A stretch of 64,000 bases of DNA from Magnetovibrio sp. Lineage in GTDB: Bacteria; Pseudomonadota; Alphaproteobacteria; Rhodospirillales; Casp-alpha2. Under the pieces are notes generated by a model. It did not search any database. It worked only from the letters and a program-made list of their open reading frames with translations, and was not told the DNA's origin. The stretch spans positions 67,594 to 131,593 of the forward strand of contig NZFO01000021.1 in NCBI GenBank assembly GCA_002690705.1. The letters are read 5' to 3'. This document shows positions 55,935-64,000 of this stretch, piece after piece. The stretch's first letter is position 1. The number at the start of each line of letters is the position of its first letter. A program made the translations under genes and the position numbers.

Positions 55935-57050
55935 ATGGAACTAAAGGACGCCAGTCTCGCTCTAGTCAAAGCATTCAAACATTTGTTTGTGGGTATGATG
56001 GATTCGTGTGCACTTTTTCTATCTGTTGTGCCTACATGGATACTCGTGGTTAGTCTTTTCCTTGCCGCCGTAAGTATAGGCATTGTCGTTGGTTTAGTGA
56101 TTGGTCGATTTCTAAAAGCTCATAAAAAACGAGCTTTAGGACCCGAGAGTCCAAAAATTGACAAAATGCCAATATCTCCCGAAAACCCTGCCACCATTGC
56201 CTATCGGGAGTTTGTTGCCAGTAGCGATCCTGCCTCCCGCCAGGCAGACGATACAACCCAAAACTTTGCAAATACTCTAAAAGATTTGCGCCAAAAACTC
56301 GCGGAGGCTGCGCGCAATGCGATCAAGGAGGATAAATTCGAAGATGCCCTAGCGATGCTCATGATTCTAAGTAACGATGAAGGCCAAGACGGTATCAAAG
56401 CACTTAATGCTGGGCACAAGCATTTAATGGCGGCCACACTAGCGAAATCAATTTCTGGAGAATTGTATATTGCTCTGCTTGATCCTGAGTCCGCAATGCA
56501 ACAATTCTCTGATGCGATAGAACTTTTACCCGACAATCAAGAGCAGATGCTGATGGGATTACACGACCAGCACGCAAGAGCAGCTTATCAGGCTGGGAAC
56601 CATATAAATGCCATTCACTCTTTCGAAACAGCGCTCAAGTTAATGGGGGAAATATTGGGACAAAATCATCCCACTGTTGCAAAAACAATCAGCAGCCTAG
56701 CAAGGGTGTACTATTCTTGTGGCGATTACGAGCGCACTGAAAAGCTCTATCGCCAAGCCCTGCGAATTAATGAGGAGGCCCTTGGAAAAGACCACCCTAG
56801 TGTTTCAACAGACCTCAATAATCTTGCACTCTTGCATAAGCGCGAAGGCTATCTAGAAATTGCGGAACCACTTTTAAAACGCTCATTAGAAATTTTAGAT
56901 AAAACTGTTAGTCTCAGAGATCCACACTTGGTTGCTACACTTCGTAACTATGCATCAGTTTTAAAAGGCCTTGGTCGCGACCACGAAGCGATACCCTTTG
57001 AAAAACGGGCAAATGCTGAGTCATTATTAAGTACACCAACCAATAAATAG
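55935..57050 (+). CDS. Membrane-anchored tetratricopeptide-repeat protein
   Basis: The 371-residue protein has one strong N-terminal transmembrane segment (TWILVVSLFLAAVSIGIVVGL, residues about 34-54). A basic stop-transfer, a low-complexity linker and at least four kinesin-light-chain-type TPR units follow (e.g. HPTVAKTISSLARVYYSCG, HPSVSTDLNNLALLHKREG, DPHLVATLRNYASVLKGLG). The C-terminal repeats should lie in the cytoplasm if the N-terminus is outside. No partner is suggested, and it lies between cbiB and the cob operon without evident link. Confidence 0.82.
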   Translation: MELKDASLALVKAFKHLFVGMMDSCALFLSVVPTWILVVSLFLAAVSIGIVVGLVIGRFLKAHKKRALGPESPKIDKMPISPENPATIAYREFVASSDPASRQADDTTQNFANTLKDLRQKLAEAARNAIKEDKFEDALAMLMILSNDEGQDGIKALNAGHKHLMAATLAKSISGELYIALLDPESAMQQFSDAIELLPDNQEQMLMGLHDQHARAAYQAGNHINAIHSFETALKLMGEILGQNHPTVAKTISSLARVYYSCGDYERTEKLYRQALRINEEALGKDHPSVSTDLNNLALLHKREGYLEIAEPLLKRSLEILDKTVSLRDPHLVATLRNYASVLKGLGRDHEAIPFEKRANAESLLSTPTNK

Positions 57051-57144
57051 TCCAAGCCATTACATCTCCGCATACCCCCGTCGTGCCTCCGCTATTAGTT
57101 CCCCTTTCCTGGAATTTTTAACCATGTATATTCTTGCGGATCAA

Positions 57145-57177
57145 ATCGTCCGAGAGAGGCTATGACCCGCGGACGAT
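57145..57177 (+). promoter_or_regulatory. Hairpin in the leader of the cob operon
   Basis: ATCGTCCG (57145-57152) pairs perfectly with CGGACGAT (57170-57177) around a 17-base loop. It lies about 70 bases upstream of the His-rich frame and 215 upstream of cobH. I do not see the conserved parts of a cobalamin riboswitch around it, so its role is open. Confidence 0.35.
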
Positions 57178-57245
57178 AGTTGAATGCCATTTTTGAAAAA
57201 GGCTTGACATCCAATCGCAACCGCTCGAAGGCAAGGACCAAGCGC

Positions 57246-57377
57246 ATGACTAAACTAGCCGTCGCACTCATGTGCGATCAGGAAATCAATCATCCAACCG
57301 TTATACATAGAGCCCATCGAATCGACCAAACGCATGACCATTATCATGCTCTTGGCCATTGTCAAAATCATGACTGA
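57246..57377 (+). CDS. Possible 43-residue His-rich protein at the head of the cob operon
   Basis: ATG 57246, preceded by AAGGA with an eight-base spacer, opens 43 codons ending 15 bases before cobH. The product starts MTKLAVALMCDQEINHP and ends with THDHYHALGHCQNHD; eight residues are His and two are Cys. Such composition suggests metal binding, and the place suggests cobalt handling. It could be a separate chaperone, the remnant of a chelatase such as CbiX, or a chance frame. A longer frame to 57180 exists without ribosome site. Confidence 0.4.
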   Translation: MTKLAVALMCDQEINHPTVIHRAHRIDQTHDHYHALGHCQNHD

Positions 57378-57392
57378 TCGCTGGGCAAATTA

Positions 57393-58022
57393 GTGTTCAA
57401 TTATATACGCGACCCCAGAGAAATATATAACCGCTCCTTTGAGACATTGAGGGAGATAACAGATACCTCCCATTTACCAGAGAGGCTTGTACCAGTTGCG
57501 GAGAGATTAGTGCATGCCTGCGGTATTCCAGAAATCACCGATGAGATTGCTTGGAGTGGAGACCCTGTTTCTGCCGGATCGACAGCTCTGGCCAATGGAA
57601 AACCAATCCTCGTCGATACCCAAATGGTTGGAGCCGGTATCATGAGGGCTCGCCTGCCCTCCTTAAATGAGGTAGTCTGTCTACTCCATGATCCTCGCAC
57701 ATCAGATCTAGCAGTATCAAATCAAACGACTCGATCAGCCGCAGCAATTGACCTGTGGTTAGATCATATTGAGGGCGCGATCGCCGTATTTGGTAACGCA
57801 CCGACCGCGCTTTTTCGGCTCCTCGAGCTGTTAAAAGAAGGCTCTCCTAAGCCTGCCTTAATTCTTGGCTTTCCGGTTGGTTTCATCGGCGCTGCCGAAT
57901 CTAAAGAGGCGCTTATCCAATATGCCGGCGAAATTCCCTTCATTACCTTGCGGGGCCGTCTAGGAGGCAGCGCTATGGCAGCTGCTTCCGTCAATGCTTT
58001 GATCTTGGGAGCCTTCAAATGA
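57393..58022 (+). CDS. cobH: Precorrin-8X methylmutase
   Basis: CobH moves the C11 methyl group to C12, converting precorrin-8X to hydrogenobyrinate (cobyrinate in the cobalt-containing route). The 209-residue protein has the family N-terminus YIRDPREIYNRSFETLREI with the helix before the active-site His, GNAPTALFRLLELL and the C-terminal GFPVGFIGAAESKEAL and LRGRLGGSAMAAASVNAL blocks. The start is GTG 57393, with a weak ribosome site. It overlaps cobL by four bases (ATGA). Confidence 0.95.
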   Translation: MFNYIRDPREIYNRSFETLREITDTSHLPERLVPVAERLVHACGIPEITDEIAWSGDPVSAGSTALANGKPILVDTQMVGAGIMRARLPSLNEVVCLLHDPRTSDLAVSNQTTRSAAAIDLWLDHIEGAIAVFGNAPTALFRLLELLKEGSPKPALILGFPVGFIGAAESKEALIQYAGEIPFITLRGRLGGSAMAAASVNALILGAFK

Positions 58023-59242
58023 ACAGGAATGATAAAAATTGGCTCAACATTGTTGGTATTGGCGAAGACGGAATCAAAGGTCTAAGTCTTAAAGCGCGTC
58101 AAGTTATCAACACAGCGGAAGTACTGATTGGTGGTAAACGTCACTTAGCAAAAATTCCTAGTACCACCGCAAAAAGAATCGTGTGGGGAAACAATTTTTA
58201 TCACGGGGTTAATTCCATTAGAGAATACGAAGGGAAAAAATCTGTGGTCGTTTTGGCATCGGGTGATCCCATGCATTTTGGCGCAGGCTCTGAACTTGTC
58301 CGTCGATTTGGGATTGGGGCAATGAATATCATCCCCACACCGAGTGCCTTTAGTCTTGCAGCCGCTCATATGGGTTGGTCCATCCAAAATATAACTTGCT
58401 TAACCGTTCATGGCCGGGCATTGGAGCAGATTAATCGCTGCCTTCACAATGGTGCACTGGTTCTCATATTGAGTTGGGACGGATCGACCCCGGGCAAGCT
58501 AGCTAAATTATTGTCCGCACAAGGTTACCCAGATAGTCGCATGACGGTTCTTGAACATATGGGTGGTAAACTGGAAAAAAAGGTTGAGGGTATAGCCGGT
58601 GATTGGCAAATAACAGAATTAGCAGCTCTAAATACCATTGCTCTCGAATGTGTTGGCGACGCAAATGCAGTATCATGGTCCCGAGCACCCGGACTCCCCG
58701 AACAAGCGTTCCACCATGACAATATCATAACCAAGCGTGAAGTCCGCGCCTTAACATTGGCCGCCCTGGCTCCGCGGCCAAGAGAGATTCTTTGGGATGT
58801 CGGTGCTGGCAGCGGCACAGTCGCTATAGAGTGGCTGCGGGTTGAGCCTTCGGCTTATGCCGTCGCCATTGAGCGCGATCCTCAACGCATCGCTTTAATG
58901 CGCGCCAATGCTTATGATCTGGGTGTGCCAGAGCTAGAGATAATTGAGGGTGTAGCACCCGCTGCCCTTAGCGATATTGGAGAACCACCAGATGCGATTT
59001 TCATTGGCGGCGGGGTATCTAATCTTTCCATTCTCAAAGCATGCCACGAGAGCCTTAAACTCGGCGGAAGATTAGTTGCGAATGCAGTAACCTTAGAAGC
59101 CCGCCACACATTTTTTCATTTTCGTGAGCAGTTTGGTGGCGAAATCACACAAATTAATATTTCACGTTCAGGGCCTGTTGGGCGCTTGAGTGGACTCCGT
59201 CCAATGCTTGAAATTTGGCAACTGTATCAGGAAAAAACATGA
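58019..59242 (+). CDS. cobL: Precorrin-6Y C5,15-methyltransferase (decarboxylating), CbiE-CbiT fusion
   Basis: CobL adds methyl groups at C5 and C15 and removes the C12 acetate carboxyl. The 407-residue protein joins an N-terminal tetrapyrrole methylase domain (VGIGEDGIKGLSLKARQVI; VVLASGDPMHFGAGSELV) to a C-terminal CbiT-type domain with SAM motif ILWDVGAGSGTVAIEWLR (near 260) and DAIFIGGGVSN. The fusion is normal for alphaproteobacteria. It overlaps cobH upstream and cobI downstream by four bases each. Confidence 0.96.
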   Translation: MNRNDKNWLNIVGIGEDGIKGLSLKARQVINTAEVLIGGKRHLAKIPSTTAKRIVWGNNFYHGVNSIREYEGKKSVVVLASGDPMHFGAGSELVRRFGIGAMNIIPTPSAFSLAAAHMGWSIQNITCLTVHGRALEQINRCLHNGALVLILSWDGSTPGKLAKLLSAQGYPDSRMTVLEHMGGKLEKKVEGIAGDWQITELAALNTIALECVGDANAVSWSRAPGLPEQAFHHDNIITKREVRALTLAALAPRPREILWDVGAGSGTVAIEWLRVEPSAYAVAIERDPQRIALMRANAYDLGVPELEIIEGVAPAALSDIGEPPDAIFIGGGVSNLSILKACHESLKLGGRLVANAVTLEARHTFFHFREQFGGEITQINISRSGPVGRLSGLRPMLEIWQLYQEKT

Positions 59243-59946
59243 GCGGCATCCTTTACGGTCTAGGCGTCGGTCCGGGCGACCCGGATCTCATCACCCTTAA
59301 AGCCTTACGCATCATACAAAAAGCGCCCGTCATTGCTTATCCCGCGCCCGATATCGGCAAAAGCCTCGCCCGCGCTATCGCGGGACCTCATATTCCAGCG
59401 AATAAAACCGAGATCCCTATTCTAACACCAATGGTACCCGATAAATTTCCCGCGCATGATGTGTATGATAAATACGCCGCCAAGATCGCGGGCCACCTCT
59501 CAGCGGGTTGCGATGTCGCCGTCCTGTGTGAGGGCGACCCCTTTTTATACGGATCTTTCATGTACTTATTTGCACGCCTTTCCAACACCTATCCAACTCA
59601 AGTTGTTCCGGGCGTTTCCTCCCTTGGTGCATGTGCAGCGGCAGCAGGCATGCCTCTCGTATCTCGTAATGAAATTTTAAGCGTTGTCCCGGGGCCATTG
59701 GAGGAAAATGAGATTGAGGGCCGACTCAAGCAATCGAGTGCAGTCGCTATTATGAAAGTCGGCCGGCACTTGGATAAAATACGCAGTGTTGTCAACCGAC
59801 TGGGCCTCCAAAAATACGCACACTACGTGGAATATGCATCAATGAGCGACCAAAGAGCAGTGCCCCTCTCTCAAATAGAGGCCCACAATGCCCCTTACTT
59901 TTCGATGATACTAATCCGTCAACCGTCAGGTGAGGATGGGAAGTAA
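59239..59946 (+). CDS. cobI: Precorrin-2 C20-methyltransferase
   Basis: CobI adds a methyl group at C20 of precorrin-2. The 235-residue protein begins SGILYGLGVGPGDPDLITLKAL, the tetrapyrrole-methylase signature. It has CEGDPFLYGSFMYLFARL and a VPGVSSLGACAAAAGMPL block typical of the CobI branch. I chose ATG 59239 because it overlaps the cobL stop in an ATGA and matches the family start; a frame to 59215 adds eight unlikely residues. Confidence 0.95.
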   Translation: MSGILYGLGVGPGDPDLITLKALRIIQKAPVIAYPAPDIGKSLARAIAGPHIPANKTEIPILTPMVPDKFPAHDVYDKYAAKIAGHLSAGCDVAVLCEGDPFLYGSFMYLFARLSNTYPTQVVPGVSSLGACAAAAGMPLVSRNEILSVVPGPLEENEIEGRLKQSSAVAIMKVGRHLDKIRSVVNRLGLQKYAHYVEYASMSDQRAVPLSQIEAHNAPYFSMILIRQPSGEDGK

Positions 59947-59948
59947 CC

Positions 59949-61766
59949 ATGGAAAAACACTCCCCTGTATTTATAAACCTCACATCAAAAGGACTGGAGC
60001 AATCACGTTTAATCATCGCTTCACTCGGCAGAGGGGAGTCGCACGGGCTTTTTAGTCGCGTCTCTGGCGCCGAGCATACTTTCAAAGATACCGTGGCACA
60101 TATTCGAAACTTGTTCGCAGACGGGCGAGATATTATTGGTCTGTGCGCGGCAGGCATCTTAATTCGGGCAGTCGCTCCACTTCTCAGCGAAAAAAACATA
60201 GAACCAGCCGTTCTTGCTATAGCTGAGGATGGGAGCACAGTGGTCCCATTGATCGGTGGGCATCGCGGTGCAAACCGGCTTGCTGCCGAAATCGCTGAGA
60301 TACTTGATATCGCTCCAGCTATCACAACGGCAGGAGACGTTCGATTGAAAATCGCACTTGATGATCCACCTCACGGCTGGTCCGTGGCAAACCCTGCAGC
60401 TACAAAAACTATTACCGCTAATCTTCTTGCTGGAAAAACTACCGGATTAGATGTTCAAAGCGGCAATGCTAATTGGTTAAATCCCGAACACTTCTCTACA
60501 AACCACAAAACCCCTCCTGCAGTGACCATAACGCATTGCAATACTAAAGAGGACGCGAGCCACCTCGTTCTACACCCACCAGTACTCGCAGTTGGCGTTG
60601 GATGCGAACGGAACTGCTCTCCAGAGGAATTAATAAAATTAGCCGACCTGGCACTGGATCAAAGCGGTCTTGCGAAAGCTAGCGTCGGGGTGGTCGTGTC
60701 AATAGATTTAAAAGCCGATGAAGCTGCGTTGCATGCCCTCGCCGATCATTATAGAGTTGAGGCACGGTTTTTTTCAGTCGCAGAATTAAAGGCAGAAACC
60801 TCTCGACTTGCAAACCCTTCGGACGTGGTATTTGCTGAAGTAGGTTGTTATGGTGTCTCAGAGGGGGCCGCACTCGCAGCTGTCGGGGAAAACGGTTCGT
60901 TAATCGTTACCAAAGTTAAATCTCAGCGCGCCACCTGCGCAATAGCGCTGTCAGCGCCTGGTGAGTGTTTAAGTACACCAGGTAGAAAACGCGGAAAGCT
61001 AACCATTGTTGGAATCGGACCGGGTGCTGCAGCTTGGCGAACATCGGCCGTTACGCGCGTGTTGACCCACGCAGATGAAATCGTTGGATATAGTCTTTAC
61101 CTCACTCTCATTAATGACTTGATCGCGGGCAAGCCTTGCCACAGCTCAAGTTTATCAGAGGAAGAAGCTCGCGTCCGCTTAGCCTTGGAGCGCGCAGCTG
61201 AAGGTTGGGACGTCGCACTTGTCAGCTCAGGTGACGCTGGAATTTATGCTCTAGCAACTCTAGCATTCGAACTACTTGACAGAGAGAATAATCCGGAATG
61301 GAATCGTATGGAAATACGTGTCGAGCCCGGCGTATCTGCCATCCAAGCTGCCGCGTCCCGGATGGGAGCACCAATTGGACATGATTTTTGCACGGTTTCA
61401 CTCTCGGATTTACTGACACCATGGGAAGTAATAGAGCAACGCCTTATTGCCGCTGCCGAAGGTGACTTTATCGTTGCGTTATATAACCCTGTTTCAAAAC
61501 GTAGGCAAAATCATATAATTACAGCACGTGATACACTTCTGGAGCACCGGCCGGCTTCGACACCGGTTATACTTGGGCGTAATTTAGGCCGTAAAGGAGA
61601 AACTTTGGAAGTACTCCAATTGGATAAATTAACCCCCGACCGAGTTGATATGTTGACCCTCGTAATTATCGGCAACAGTCAAACTCGCCTAATGGAGAGA
61701 GGGCAAAAGCAATGGGTATACTCGCCTCGAGGTTACGCTAAGAAAATGGGAGAGGTAGCTTCATGA
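59949..61766 (+). CDS. CbiG-CobJ fusion: cobalt-precorrin-5A hydrolase-like domain plus precorrin-3B C17-methyltransferase
   Basis: The 605-residue protein joins two enzymes. Residues about 1-336 are CbiG-like: the N-terminal part has VPLIGGHRGANRLAAEIAEI, the C-terminal part VLAVGVGCERNCSPEELI and EVGCYGVSEGAALAA. CbiG opens the lactone ring in the anaerobic route. Residues about 350-605 are CobJ/CbiH (LTIVGIGPGAAAWRTSAVTR; SSGDAGIYALATLAFELL; FIVALYNPVSKRRQ), which methylates C17 and contracts the ring. The fusion ties two consecutive steps in one chain. No CobG, the usual aerobic monooxygenase for this step, is visible in the window. Confidence 0.93.
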   Translation: MEKHSPVFINLTSKGLEQSRLIIASLGRGESHGLFSRVSGAEHTFKDTVAHIRNLFADGRDIIGLCAAGILIRAVAPLLSEKNIEPAVLAIAEDGSTVVPLIGGHRGANRLAAEIAEILDIAPAITTAGDVRLKIALDDPPHGWSVANPAATKTITANLLAGKTTGLDVQSGNANWLNPEHFSTNHKTPPAVTITHCNTKEDASHLVLHPPVLAVGVGCERNCSPEELIKLADLALDQSGLAKASVGVVVSIDLKADEAALHALADHYRVEARFFSVAELKAETSRLANPSDVVFAEVGCYGVSEGAALAAVGENGSLIVTKVKSQRATCAIALSAPGECLSTPGRKRGKLTIVGIGPGAAAWRTSAVTRVLTHADEIVGYSLYLTLINDLIAGKPCHSSSLSEEEARVRLALERAAEGWDVALVSSGDAGIYALATLAFELLDRENNPEWNRMEIRVEPGVSAIQAAASRMGAPIGHDFCTVSLSDLLTPWEVIEQRLIAAAEGDFIVALYNPVSKRRQNHIITARDTLLEHRPASTPVILGRNLGRKGETLEVLQLDKLTPDRVDMLTLVIIGNSQTRLMERGQKQWVYSPRGYAKKMGEVAS

Positions 61767-62524
61767 CTGTTCACTTCATCGGGGCCGGGCCCGGTGCACC
61801 AGACTTGATCACCGTCCGCGCCTTAAACTTGATTCGCCAAGCTTCCGTTATTTTGTATGCTGGCTCACTAGTGCCAAAAGCCATATTGGCAGAAGCCTCT
61901 AGCGGCACAGAAATAACCGATACTGCTAGTATGGACCTCGACGCCATTATTGGGGCCATAAAATCTGCCCATGTCAAAGGTCAAGATGTAGCCCGCGTCC
62001 ACTCCGGCGACCCATCCCTTTATGGGGCTATCGCAGAGCAAATGCGCCGTCTTGATGCACTTGGTATATCCTATGACGTGACACCAGGCGTACCCGCTTA
62101 TGCAGCAGCGGCAGCCGCCATGAAAAAAGAATTGACGTTAGCAGGCGTTTCACAAAGTATTATCCTGACCCGAACAGCGGTCCGATCATCTTCAATACCA
62201 CCGGGAGAGGAATTAGCTGAGCTGGGAAAAATTGGCGCTACACTAGCGATCCACTTATCGATCAATAATTTAGCTAAAGTGGTGCGCGAACTTTCACCCC
62301 ACTATGGTCTTGATTGTCCAATCGCCATCGCCTACCGTGTCGGTTGGCCGGATGAGTTAATAATCGAGGGTCAATTGTCAGATATTAGGAAAAAGATAAA
62401 ATCAACTGGCATCACCCGTACAGCCCTAATTTTAGTCGGCCGCGTACTAAAGCCTGATGACTTCGATGACAGTCGGCTTTACGCCTCCGACCACCATCAC
62501 ATTCTTCGACCACGAAGTTCCTAA
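61763..62524 (+). CDS. cobM: Precorrin-4 C11-methyltransferase
   Basis: CobM (CbiF) methylates C11 of precorrin-4. The 253-residue protein shows the signature HFIGAGPGAPDLITVRALNLI and RVHSGDPSLYGAIAEQMRRL, TPGVPAYAAAAAAMKKELTL and LAIHLSINNLAKVV. It overlaps the CbiG-CobJ gene by four bases (ATGA). Its 3' end overlaps the 3' end of cobK on the other strand by four bases. Confidence 0.96.
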   Translation: MTVHFIGAGPGAPDLITVRALNLIRQASVILYAGSLVPKAILAEASSGTEITDTASMDLDAIIGAIKSAHVKGQDVARVHSGDPSLYGAIAEQMRRLDALGISYDVTPGVPAYAAAAAAMKKELTLAGVSQSIILTRTAVRSSSIPPGEELAELGKIGATLAIHLSINNLAKVVRELSPHYGLDCPIAIAYRVGWPDELIIEGQLSDIRKKIKSTGITRTALILVGRVLKPDDFDDSRLYASDHHHILRPRSS

Positions 62525-63264
62525 ACCTGATGTGCGATCCACGCAATAACGTCCTCAATTGACGTGGTACTGTCGCCTTCGCTAATTGAAGGTGGTGTAA
62601 TCAAAATAATCGGGCATCCGATCCTTTGAGCCACTAGAATTTTTTCTGGGACACGCCCACCCGACGCCTTACTCACCAAAGTATCGATATTGTGGATTTC
62701 AAATAATTTCCGCTCGTGCGCGTCATCAAAAGGTGGACGACCAATCGTCAAATCATAATATTTTAAAGGCAACTTGTTTGTCGGAGGGTCAACTAACCTT
62801 ACAAGAAACCAAATCGACCCTATTGAACTGAACGCTGAGACAGTCTGGCTTCCTGTTGTTAAAAATGTTCGCTTTGAGATCTGCTTTAAAATCTCGGCAG
62901 CTTCATTCAAGTCCTCAGTTAGGTACAAATACTCACTAGCTGGCAAATTCCAATTCTCGCGTAATAAATTTAGCTTGGGCGTATTCATCTGTCGCGCTGC
63001 CTCAGATGCATGGGCCGAGATTTTTTGCGCAAATGGATGGGTCGCATCAACCAGGAGGTCAATTTTATTCTGACGTAGATAACCTCTCAAGCCATCCACG
63101 CCCCCAAAGCCACCGACGCGAACCTTGCCAGATACGTCAGGATAACGGGCTGTGCGGCCTGCCCACGAGGTGGTGACGTCTACTCGACGACTAAACCTAT
63201 CGACAATTCTGTCAGCTAACAACCGCGCCTCAGACGTGCCACCGAGGATAAGGAGCCGTTTCAT
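62521..63264 (-). CDS. cobK: Precorrin-6A reductase
   Basis: CobK (CbiJ) reduces precorrin-6A with NADPH. The 247-residue protein begins KRLLILGGTSEARLLADRI, the nucleotide-binding start of the family. It also has TSWAGRT, VDATHPFAQKISAHA, RTFLTTGSQTVSAFS and the C-terminal LVSKASGGRVPEKILVAQ. It follows cbiD on the - strand with a four-base overlap and converges on cobM. Confidence 0.95.
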   Translation of the reverse strand: MKRLLILGGTSEARLLADRIVDRFSRRVDVTTSWAGRTARYPDVSGKVRVGGFGGVDGLRGYLRQNKIDLLVDATHPFAQKISAHASEAARQMNTPKLNLLRENWNLPASEYLYLTEDLNEAAEILKQISKRTFLTTGSQTVSAFSSIGSIWFLVRLVDPPTNKLPLKYYDLTIGRPPFDDAHERKLFEIHNIDTLVSKASGGRVPEKILVAQRIGCPIILITPPSISEGDSTTSIEDVIAWIAHQV

Positions 63265-64000
63265 TTAGGCGCTGACGCGTCGCCGCTCGCATGACCAATC
63301 AATTTACCTTCACGGTCAAAAACTATCACGTCGACCTCCATATCTCCCGCAAGCGTCGCCAATGCCGTCCCCCGCGCCATCGCTGCAATTGAGTTCGCGA
63401 TCTTTAGGTTATCCTCTTTAGCAATATTTAAAGCCTCCAGCGCCGTATTTCCCCCAGCAATTCGTTTCACGGTATTTTGACTCCCGCCAGCACGGCGAGC
63501 TATTTCAGCCAAGCCACGCATGTCCACACTTGAACGGCCCGAATGCAGGTCTAAATGGCCTTGCGCAAGTTTAGTCAACTTACCAAAACCTCCAACCAGA
63601 GTCAGACGTTCAACAGGCTTACGACGGAGATACTTTAGAAGACCGCCTGCGAAATCACCCATGTCAATTAGAGCTTGCTCTGACAAATTAAACATTTTCT
63701 TTATCGCGGATTCCGATGTCGATCCAGTTGCGGCAGCGATATGCAATATGCCCTGCGCAAGTGCCACGTCCACACCCCGGTGTATGGAGTCGATCCATGA
63801 TGCGCAAGAGAATGGGACCACAATGCCTGTTGTTCCTAATACTGATAATCCACCTTTAATTCCAAGTCTACCGTTCATAGTTTTTAAAGCCAGTTTGTTA
63901 CCGCCAGGAATAGAGATGGTAATGTCCAGATCAGGTTTAGCTGTATTTGAGAGTGCTTCGCAAAGATTTTCGGAGATCATCTGGCGTGGCCCGGGGTTGA
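63261..64000 (-). CDS. cbiD: Cobalt-precorrin-5B C1-methyltransferase, N-terminus outside the window
   Basis: CbiD methylates C1 in the anaerobic cobalamin route. About 245 C-terminal residues are visible. The frame remains open to the right edge, reading NPGPRQMISENL before the internal ATG at 63980, so the true start lies beyond. Family landmarks are INPGPRQMI-like DNA-proximal block, GIKGGLSVLGTTGIVVPFS, RFVGGFGKLTKLAQGHLDLHS-like LVGGFGKLTKLAQGHLDL and ARGTALATLAG. Full-length members have about 370 residues. It is the first visible gene of the cbiD-cobK pair. Its presence replaces CobF of the aerobic pathway. Confidence 0.93.
   Translation of the reverse strand, partial: NPGPRQMISENLCEALSNTAKPDLDITISIPGGNKLALKTMNGRLGIKGGLSVLGTTGIVVPFSCASWIDSIHRGVDVALAQGILHIAAATGSTSESAIKKMFNLSEQALIDMGDFAGGLLKYLRRKPVERLTLVGGFGKLTKLAQGHLDLHSGRSSVDMRGLAEIARRAGGSQNTVKRIAGGNTALEALNIAKEDNLKIANSIAAMARGTALATLAGDMEVDVIVFDREGKLIGHASGDASAPK

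Noticed and set aside
57204-57232. TTGACA upstream of the His-rich ORF and cobH as a promoter
   Set aside because: At the right spacing the -10 position reads GAAGGC, with no similarity to the consensus.
57051-57392. A cobalamin riboswitch before cobH
   Set aside because: The conserved core elements of that riboswitch class could not be found by eye; only an unrelated 8-bp stem is present.

Overview
The window looks like a chromosome segment of an alphaproteobacterium with medium GC content, probably a free-living aquatic member of the Rhodospirillales or a relative. The evidence is a DUF3035 (BamF-type) lipoprotein, a MutL that carries its own endonuclease motif, a mitochondrial-type Suv3 helicase followed by an S4 protein, a CbiG-CobJ fusion, an NDUFS6-like zinc-finger protein, and gene orders typical of that class. 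I see no rRNA, tRNA, CRISPR array, insertion sequence or prophage.

Layout. 1-4.4 kb: the end of a gamma-carbonic-anhydrase-like gene, a flavin/[2Fe-2S] reductase, an orphan recombinase-like DNA-binding domain containing a perfect palindrome, an M23 peptidase and a MaoC hydratase. 4.5-15.7 kb (+): ribF-ileS-lspA, a BamF-like lipoprotein, a pair of M16 peptidases, pgi and mutL. 15.8-22.1 kb (mostly -): rsmD and an RsuA-type pseudouridine synthase, tadA (+), then a tightly coupled operon of ABC ATPase, lipoprotein hydrolase, amine oxidase-like flavoprotein and sulfurtransferase. 22.2-25.2 kb: a 59-residue zinc-finger protein and polA. 25.4-34.2 kb: an uncharacterised 439-residue protein, msrP-msrQ, GST, a TPR protein, an epimerase-like protein, a hydrolase and two glycosyltransferases. 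34.3-41.4 kb: the classical translation cluster thrS-infC-rpmI-rplT-pheS-pheT, with infC starting on a rare ATC codon.

41.4-48.5 kb is a metabolic island. A large FAD/Fe-S 2-hydroxyacid dehydrogenase and a GntR regulator face an aminotransferase, a crotonase and a class III CoA-transferase across a 187-bp divergent promoter region that holds two perfect inverted repeats. The combined pathway is not one I can name. 48.8-54.5 kb: a trypsin-like protease pseudogene with two in-frame stops, a D-cysteine desulfhydrase/L-cysteate lyase family gene, the Suv3 helicase, the S4 protein and a GlcG/HbpS protein. 54.8-64 kb: cobalamin synthesis. cbiB lies apart on the - strand. A possible 43-residue His-rich ORF precedes cobH-cobL-cobI-cbiG/cobJ-cobM (+), which converge with cbiD-cobK (-). 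The set mixes 'aerobic' (Cob) and 'anaerobic' (Cbi) enzymes.

The best leads for something undescribed are the divergent hydroxyacid/CoA island with its palindromes, the orphan core-binding-domain protein with the embedded palindrome, the His-rich ORF at the head of the cob operon, and the uncharacterised 439-residue family. None of these is proven novel from sequence reading alone.
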